Positions 7,041 to 10,990 of a stretch of 10,990 bases of DNA are shown here, one piece after another. The notes beneath the pieces were generated by a model. That model saw only the letters and a list, made by a program, of their open reading frames with translations, had not been told where the DNA came from and did not search any database. The position numbers were made by a program, and so were the translations under genes. Numbering within the stretch: position 1 is the stretch's first letter; every line of letters begins with the position of its first letter. Where the stretch lies: positions 1-10,990 of the forward strand of contig DATKMS010000375.1 in NCBI GenBank assembly GCA_035541735.1, in the 5' to 3' direction. Origin of the DNA: DATKMS01 sp035541735 (GTDB lineage Bacteria; Desulfobacterota; Binatia; HRBIN30).

Positions 7041-8012
7041 CTATCCGCGCTCCCAGCGCTTCCACTGCTCGAGGTAGCCGTCGAGGTTGTCGCGCGTGAC
7101 CACATCCATCCCGGAGTATTGGTACGGCTGTGCCGGCGGGTCGCCGCCGATGATCCGCTTGAGCAGCTTCACGGACTCCTCGCCCCAACCGAAGTACTTC
7201 TGGCCGACAAGCAGCTGTACCTTGCCGGCGCGCAACAGGTCCGGCGCCGGCGGGATGGTGTCGAAAGCGACGACCTTGGTGCGCGCCGGGTCGATCGGAT
7301 CGAGCGCGTTGCGCACGAACACCGGCCAGCCGCCGACGGACAGCCAGCCATCGAGGTCCGGGTAGCGCTGCGCCGCCGATGCGATCACCTCGGCGACCCG
7401 CACCGCGTCGTCGCGCACGTCGAACACTTCGACGATCTGCATGTCCGGATACGCCTTGAGCGCGTCCCTCGCCCCGTCGAGCCGCTTCTGCAAGTTGTCG
7501 GCGCCGAGCGAGGTGATCATGGCGACGCGGCCGCGATTGTTCAGCAGCTTCGCGAGGCCATCACCGAGCGCGCGTCCGGCCTCGACGTCGTTGACGCCGT
7601 AGAAGGCGTGGCGCTTGCTCTTCGGCGCGTCCGAGTCCCAGGTCACCACCGGGATCCCTGCATCGACAGCACGATCAATGGCGTCGGTGAGCAAGTCACC
7701 GTTCAGGCAGGAGATGGCAATGCCGTCGACATGCTGCGCGATGAACGACTCCAGCAACTCCTTCTGCCGAATCTCGTCCGTGCTCTCCGGCCCGCGCCAG
7801 ATGATTTCGATCCCGCCGAGCTGTTTCGCCGCCCGCTCGGCGCCGGTGCGCGCATAGCTGAACACCGGGATGTGCAGTGCCTTCGGAATGAAAGCGAAGC
7901 GCAGCGTGTGGGGTTGGTCCCCGCCCTTGGAGCAGCCGCAGGCGAGCACGGCGATCACCAGTGCCGCTGCCGCCCTCCTGAAATCCGCGATCAGTCTGCA
8001 ATCCGAAATCAC
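7041..8012 (-). CDS. sugar-type ABC transporter substrate-binding lipoprotein
   Basis: A 323-residue periplasmic-binding protein of the ribose/galactose type (Peripla_BP_4-like). The N-terminus has an Arg pair (12-13), a hydrophobic stretch AAAALVIAVLA and a cysteine motif ACGCSK. C27 (or C25) would be the lipidated residue, so the mature protein is probably anchored in a membrane facing the periplasm. Core signatures include GIEIIWRGPESTD, VDGIAISCLN, GIPVVTWDSDAP and GVNDVEAGRALG. The ligand is unknown; a pentose, other sugar or related polyol is the family expectation. The start is uncertain: GTG 8012 gives a normal signal peptide but has no clear ribosome site. The first 10 or so codons are a degenerate repeat tract (7980-8012), so the original start may have been altered. 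It is 14 bp after vapC and separated from its permease and ATPase by the toxin-antitoxin module. Confidence 0.9.
   Translation of the reverse strand: MISDCRLIADFRRAAAALVIAVLACGCSKGGDQPHTLRFAFIPKALHIPVFSYARTGAERAAKQLGGIEIIWRGPESTDEIRQKELLESFIAQHVDGIAISCLNGDLLTDAIDRAVDAGIPVVTWDSDAPKSKRHAFYGVNDVEAGRALGDGLAKLLNNRGRVAMITSLGADNLQKRLDGARDALKAYPDMQIVEVFDVRDDAVRVAEVIASAAQRYPDLDGWLSVGGWPVFVRNALDPIDPARTKVVAFDTIPPAPDLLRAGKVQLLVGQKYFGWGEESVKLLKRIIGGDPPAQPYQYSGMDVVTRDNLDGYLEQWKRWERG
7980..8012. repeat. degenerate ~7-bp-period tract over the binding-protein start
   Basis: On the plus strand GAAATC occurs at 7980-7985 and again at 8005-8010, and AATCCG at 7982-7987 and 8000-8005. Between them are related GATCA and TCTGCA units, spaced at about seven bases. 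It encodes the first residues of the lipoprotein (ISDCRLIADF), which are not signal-peptide-like. It looks like an inserted or expanded simple repeat rather than ancestral coding sequence. Confidence 0.45.
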
Positions 8013-8026
8013 ATCAACGCTCGTCG

Positions 8027-8461
8027 TCAGAGAGTTACGACGCGGAGCCCGGGTAGTTGGGCCTGAATGCGCCGGAAGTCCTGTTTGTTGCGGGTCAGGA
8101 CCGCGGCGCCGATCCGCCAGGCGGTCAGGGCGATCAGCAGATCGTTGATCGGACCCAAGCGGTCCGCGGGTTCGCTGCCTGGGCTGTGCAGTTCCCGGAA
8201 CAGCACCGCGGCTCGATCGAAGAGGTCTGGGGACGGGGCGATGATCCGCTCCTTGGGAAACGCGGTGCGGACCCGATCCACCGCGCGGCGGCGTTTGAGC
8301 GTGTCAGCCCCAAGCCCGAGTTCCAGCAAGACGATCGAAGACAGAAACCGAATCACCAGTCCCGCCCGCCCGAACACCCAGTCGGCGGGGAGGTCGTCGC
8401 GCAGATAATCAATGAAGACGTTCGTGTCGATGACCAGCTTGCGGGCTAGCGGTACGGCCAT
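8027..8461 (-). CDS. vapC: VapC-type PIN-domain toxin
   Basis: A 144-residue PIN-domain protein, typical VapC length. The acidic residues of the Mg-dependent ribonuclease site are all present: D12 in VIDTNVFIDYL, E47 in VLLELG, D107 in INDLLIALTA, and D128 in LTRNKQDF. VapC toxins cut RNA, often initiator tRNA or rRNA, when freed from the antitoxin; the specific target here is not readable. The ATG at 8461 overlaps the end of the antitoxin gene by 16 bp, the usual vapBC arrangement that couples translation. The stop is 14 bp from the binding-protein start, so toxin and transport gene are likely on one transcript. The catalytic set is intact, so there is no sign of decay. Confidence 0.92.
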   Translation of the reverse strand: MAVPLARKLVIDTNVFIDYLRDDLPADWVFGRAGLVIRFLSSIVLLELGLGADTLKRRRAVDRVRTAFPKERIIAPSPDLFDRAAVLFRELHSPGSEPADRLGPINDLLIALTAWRIGAAVLTRNKQDFRRIQAQLPGLRVVTL

Positions 8462-8649
8462 TCACGATGGTCTCCCTTCAAGAGACCCTTGAGGGGTTTC
8501 ATGCCCTTCAGAAGTTGTTCCTCTTCCATCAGCAATCCGAGCGCCCGATCGATGGCCTCCTGCTCAGACTGCACGCCGAAGTAGCGTTTCGCGAAGTCGA
8601 TCTTCCGCTGGTCCAGCTTCAAATGCTTGTGGCGGCGCGCGTCGGCCAT
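8446..8649 (-). CDS. vapB: VapB-type antitoxin
   Basis: A small 67-residue, very basic and charged protein located directly before and overlapping a PIN toxin. The N-terminal half (KLDQRKIDFAKRYFGVQSEQEAIDRAL) fits a short ribbon-helix-helix-like DNA-binding and dimerisation unit. The C-terminal half (MEEEQLLKGMKPLKGLLKGD) would thread into the toxin active site. Such antitoxins bind the toxin and repress their own promoter. The ATG at 8649 has GGAG 8 nt upstream (8661-8658), the outer base of which is part of a perfect palindrome that could be its operator. Assignment rests mainly on position, size and composition; direct similarity is modest. Confidence 0.85.
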   Translation of the reverse strand: MADARRHKHLKLDQRKIDFAKRYFGVQSEQEAIDRALGLLMEEEQLLKGMKPLKGLLKGDHREWPYR

Positions 8650-8660
8650 CGTGCATGCTC

Positions 8661-8681
8661 CGTGTACATTGCATGTACACG
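8661..8681. promoter_or_regulatory. perfect palindrome, probable VapB operator
   Basis: CGTGTACAT (8661-8669) and ATGTACACG (8673-8681) are perfect inverted arms around the 3-nt spacer TGC. It lies 12 nt upstream of the vapB ATG and overlaps the candidate -10. A dimeric ribbon-helix-helix antitoxin would be expected to bind such a site to autorepress. A related TGCATG(C/T) unit recurs at 8652-8658 and 8670-8676, 18 bp apart. Confidence 0.7.
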
Positions 8682-8707
8682 ATACGCCTCGTTCTCGGAG
8701 GTCGCAA
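8679..8707 (-). promoter_or_regulatory. candidate vapBC promoter
   Basis: On the minus strand TTGCGA (8707-8702) and TATCGT (8684-8679) are separated by exactly 17 nt, each matching four of six bases of the sigma-70 consensus. The -10 overlaps the edge of the palindrome at 8661-8681, and the expected transcript start would fall inside it. Bound antitoxin should thus block initiation. It may also drive the binding-protein gene downstream of vapC. Confidence 0.45.
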
Positions 8708-8739
8708 GAGCTTGCAGAGGTTGCGAGCTGCCTTCTACC

Positions 8740-8763
8740 AGCGAGGCTCCACCACGCCTCGCT
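8740..8763. terminator. hairpin after the permease gene (possible terminator or mRNA 3' stabiliser)
   Basis: AGCGAGGC (8740-8747) and GCCTCGCT (8756-8763) are perfect 8-bp arms with an 8-nt loop, 23 bp beyond the permease stop. On the transporter strand no U-run follows, so it is not a textbook intrinsic terminator. It could still end or stabilise the ATPase-permease message before vapBC. A second inverted repeat, TCGCAA/TTGCGA at 8702-8707 and 8721-8726, lies between it and vapB. Confidence 0.45.
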
Positions 8764-8786
8764 TTCGGTCGCGGCAAATTCCGCAA

Positions 8787-9788
8787 TCATCGTTCTTCCC
8801 GAGTGGCGAGGCGATCCATCACGACGATCACCAGAACGGCAACGCCGAGAATCAGGCGATCCGCAAACGTCCCGCCCGGGATTTGCGCCAGCGCGTTGCG
8901 CAGTACGCCGAAGATCAGTGACCCGATGACCGCTCCGGCCACCGAAGCGCGGCCGCCGGCGAGGGAGGCGCCGCCGACCACCGCGGCGGCGATGATGTCG
9001 AGCTCGTAGCCGGTCGCCAAATCCGCCTTGCCCTGTCCTTGCACGACGGCGAGCACGACGCCAGAAAGCGCCGCGAGCACACCCCCGGTGATGTAGACGA
9101 ACGCCTGCACGCGGCCGACGTGTACGCCGGCGTAGCGTGCCGCGACCTCGTTCCCGCCGGTTGCAAGAATGTGTCGTCCGGTGGCGGTGCGTACCATGAT
9201 GAACTGAAAGACCGCGGCGAAGGCGAGCATGACCACGCCGGGCCACGCCGCGAGCGGAATGCCGAGTGGAGCCGTGCCGGCCGGCAGGCGCTGCGACAGA
9301 TCGTAGAAGCGCCCCTCGGTGATCAAGAAGGCGGCACCCCGCGCGATGCCCATGACCCCGAGCGTGGCAATGAACGGCGGCAGGTGTGCACCGATGATGA
9401 GCAGGGCTGCCAGGCCGCCGGTGATGAATCCGACACCGAGCCCTACGCTGCACGCCGCCCACAGCGGCCAGCCTTCAATGATGAACAGGTGTCCGGTGAG
9501 CACCGAGGCCAACGCGATCACCGCCCCCGGCGCGAGGTCGATGCCGCCGGCACCGATGATCATCGCCGCGCCGATGGCGCCGATGCCGTAGATACTGGAG
9601 TACTTCAGAATCAACGCAACGTTCGCTGCATTCGCGAAGGTGTGCGGCCCGGTACCGTGCGGCGCGAGCAGCAGCGCGAAGAAGCCGAACTCGAGGGCGA
9701 GGATGACAGCAGCGCTCCAGCCGGACACCAAGCGCGGCATTGCCACACGTCGAGAGCTGAGAGCTGGGGGCCGAGAGTCGAGAGCCAT
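8787..9788 (-). CDS. sugar-type ABC transporter permease (RbsC family)
   Basis: An integral inner-membrane permease of 333 residues from ATG 9788. It carries the RbsC family (BPD_transp_2) landmarks IGAGGIDLAPGAVIALASVLTG, PPFIATLGVMGIARG, GNEVAARYAGVHV (the coupling-helix region facing the ATPase), GYELDIIAAAVVGGASLAGG and GAVIGSLIFGVLRNAL. About eight to ten hydrophobic segments are visible. It would form the translocation pore with the ATPase and the binding lipoprotein. Start choice is difficult. ATG 9788 sits in the loop of the 9754-9829 hairpin with GAGAG 10 nt upstream. ATG 9740 gives a 317-residue protein with a short N-tail but a weak ribosome site. The first 16 or so residues from 9788 are translated repeat. 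The next gene of the importer is displaced by vapBC. Confidence 0.92.
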   Translation of the reverse strand: MALDSRPPALSSRRVAMPRLVSGWSAAVILALEFGFFALLLAPHGTGPHTFANAANVALILKYSSIYGIGAIGAAMIIGAGGIDLAPGAVIALASVLTGHLFIIEGWPLWAACSVGLGVGFITGGLAALLIIGAHLPPFIATLGVMGIARGAAFLITEGRFYDLSQRLPAGTAPLGIPLAAWPGVVMLAFAAVFQFIMVRTATGRHILATGGNEVAARYAGVHVGRVQAFVYITGGVLAALSGVVLAVVQGQGKADLATGYELDIIAAAVVGGASLAGGRASVAGAVIGSLIFGVLRNALAQIPGGTFADRLILGVAVLVIVVMDRLATREER

Positions 9789-9829
9789 TTCTGAGTTTCT
9801 CTCAACTCTCAACTCCCAACTGTCAACTC
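9754..9829. repeat. long inverted repeat built of degenerate 7-bp units at the ATPase/permease junction
   Basis: Arm 9754-9784 (units such as GAGCTGA and GAGTCGA) and arm 9799-9829 (complement units GAGTTGA, CAGTTGG) are each 31 nt around a 14-nt loop. In minus-strand RNA, the transporter mRNA sense, the arms give 24 Watson-Crick pairs, 5 G-U wobbles and 2 mismatches. On the plus strand the five wobbles become A-C mismatches. The ATPase stop (9811-9809) lies in one arm, whose sequence encodes the last residues ELTVGS. The ATG at 9788 is in the loop. Confidence 0.75.
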
Positions 9830-10990
9830 CTGATGTGCTCCGGTGATCAACCCTGCCAGCCGCTCCTCGCTCGCGTCTGCGACGGCGAGTGTATCCACCG
9901 CCGCTCCCTCACGCAGTGCAACGATCCGGTCGCACAACGCCAGCAGCTCCGGCAGGTCGCTGGACGTGAGCAGAATCGCTGCCCCCGCCGCGGCCAGCTC
10001 GGCGATCAGCCGGTGGATCTCTGCCTTCGCACCGATGTCTACCCCTGCCGTCGGTTCATCGAGCAGCAGGAGCTGTGGCCGGTGCCGCAGCGCGCGCGCC
10101 AGCAACAGTTTCTGCTGATTGCCGCCCGACAGCGAGCCGATGGGTACCTCGGTTCCCTCGCAGCGAATGGCCAAACGGTCGATCCAGTGCTGGGTGTCTC
10201 GCCGTTCGGCCGCATGCCGTAGAATCCAACGGCGCGCCGGGAGGAACAGGTTCTCGCGCAGGCGCAGTGAGGCGACTAGCCCCTTGCTGTTCCGGTCCTC
10301 CGGGACGAACACCGGCGCAACGGAACAGGTGATATGGCCAGCGTGCACGGGACGGAGGCCGGCGATTGCTTCGAGGACCGCGCTGCGTCCCGCACCCACC
10401 AGCCCGGCGAGGCCGACTACCTCACCCTGCCGTACGCTGAGCGATAGTCCGCGCACGCGCCCGGTCGCCACGCTGGCGAGCTGCAGGACGACCACGCCCG
10501 GTGTGCGGCTCGCATGCCGTTGCGGCGGCAACGCGCGGCCGACCATGCGCTGCACCAAGACGGCGACGTCGACGTTTGCTACCGCGTCGGTCGATACGTG
10601 CTGCCCGTCGCGCAGAACCGTGACGCGATCGGCGATCGCCAGGATTTCTTCGAGGCGATGGCTGACGTACAAGACCGCGGCGCCGCGCTTCCTCAGCGCA
10701 CGCACGCGTGCGAAGAGCTGCGCGGTTTCCGCCTCGCCCAGCACGGCCGTGGGTTCGTCGAGCAGCAGAAGCTGCGGCTCTCCGCGCAGAGCGCGTGCCA
10801 ACTGTACTTGCTTGCGTTGCGTGATCGGGAGCGTTCCGACGCGTACCGTCGGTTGTGCGCGGCACCCGATGTCGTGCAACGCGAGTGCCGCCGCCTCCTG
10901 CATCGTCCGCTCTCGCAATGTGCCGAACCGCGTGCGCAACTCTTGCCCGAGGAACATCCACGCAGCGGCGCTGAGATCGTCCGGCAAGAT
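9809..10990 (-). CDS. sugar-type ABC transporter ATPase, duplicated (RbsA/MglA family), 5' part beyond the window
   Basis: Partial; the frame is open through the right edge, so the N-terminus with the first Walker A (roughly the first 100 residues) is missing. From the edge, the end of domain 1 shows a degenerate signature LPITQ, Walker B LLLLDEPTAVLG and the H-loop VSHR. Domain 2 begins near GEVVGLAGLVGAGRS (a Walker A without Lys, normal for domain 2 in this family). It then has FVPEDR, the signature LSGGNQQK and Walker B LLLLDEPTAGVD. Between GHIT and FVPEDR only five or so residues are present, where family members usually have about 20-25. The C-terminal residues ELTVGS come from a repeat arm. 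The protein should energise sugar-type import with the permease encoded next. It is first in the minus-strand transporter operon seen here. Confidence 0.93.
   Translation of the reverse strand: MLPDDLSAAAWMFLGQELRTRFGTLRERTMQEAAALALHDIGCRAQPTVRVGTLPITQRKQVQLARALRGEPQLLLLDEPTAVLGEAETAQLFARVRALRKRGAAVLYVSHRLEEILAIADRVTVLRDGQHVSTDAVANVDVAVLVQRMVGRALPPQRHASRTPGVVVLQLASVATGRVRGLSLSVRQGEVVGLAGLVGAGRSAVLEAIAGLRPVHAGHITCSVAPVFVPEDRNSKGLVASLRLRENLFLPARRWILRHAAERRDTQHWIDRLAIRCEGTEVPIGSLSGGNQQKLLLARALRHRPQLLLLDEPTAGVDIGAKAEIHRLIAELAAAGAAILLTSSDLPELLALCDRIVALREGAAVDTLAVADASEERLAGLITGAHQELTVGS

Noticed and set aside
7032..7060. Bidirectional terminator between the convergent sulfotransferase and binding-protein genes
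   Set aside because: Only 9 bp separate the stops. The small GCGG/CCGC and GCGCT/AGCGC inverted repeats are short, partly within coding sequence and lack a U-run.
7119..8066. 315-residue plus-strand frame opposite the binding lipoprotein
   Set aside because: Antisense shadow without motifs. The minus-strand product has a lipobox and complete family core.
8013..8786. VapBC module as a mobile element with identifiable ends
   Set aside because: I see no matching terminal repeats, target duplication or integrase around it. The repeat tract at 7980-8012 and the inverted repeats at 8702-8763 do not match each other.
8650..9462. N-terminal part of a 338-residue minus-strand frame continuous with vapB
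   Set aside because: Only the last 67 codons are protein-like. The upstream part is Arg/His-rich and runs out of frame through the permease, so vapB starts at 8649.

Overview
This is a GC-rich bacterial chromosomal segment carrying ten protein genes, one of them running off the right edge. It has no rRNA, tRNA, CRISPR array or transposase. Gene content (zinc alcohol dehydrogenase, ketosteroid isomerase, sulfotransferase, sugar-type ABC importer, VapBC) fits an environmental heterotroph, possibly an uncultured proteobacterial or Binatota/Desulfobacterota-like lineage. That placement is weak inference: no phylogenetic marker gene is present.

Layout. (1) 79-1035 (+) is an uncharacterised mutarotase-fold-like protein resembling DUF4380. 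It converges on (2) 1056-2081 (-), a zinc-dependent AdhP-type alcohol dehydrogenase. (3) A 191-bp divergent intergenic region follows. (4) 2273-7031 (+) is a tight five-gene cassette: an alkylsulfatase-like metallo-beta-lactamase-fold protein, a Gfo/Idh/MocA oxidoreductase, an SDR dehydrogenase starting in an ATGA overlap, a ketosteroid-isomerase-type protein with all three catalytic residues, and a PAPS-dependent sulfotransferase-family protein. (5) 7041-10990 (-) is an ABC importer of the ribose/galactose (CUT2) type. Its genes run ATPase (partial), permease, then after an interruption the substrate-binding lipoprotein. The interruption is a complete VapBC toxin-antitoxin module.

The five-gene cassette reads as a small catabolic or modifying pathway for a hydroxylated, probably alicyclic or steroid-like substrate. 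Oxidoreductases would make a ketone, the KSI-like enzyme would move a double bond, and sulfo-group chemistry is suggested by the first and last genes. The substrate is inferred, not shown.

The most unusual structure is non-coding. At the ATPase/permease junction (9754-9829) two 31-nt arms of degenerate 7-bp repeats can fold in the transporter mRNA into a long stem with G-U wobbles. The ATPase stop codon lies in one arm and a candidate permease ATG in the loop. A second degenerate tract covers the start of the binding-protein gene. Upstream of vapB, a perfect 9-bp-arm palindrome overlaps a plausible promoter, and a hairpin follows the permease. The binding-protein gene may therefore be expressed from the toxin-antitoxin promoter rather than with its own transporter.
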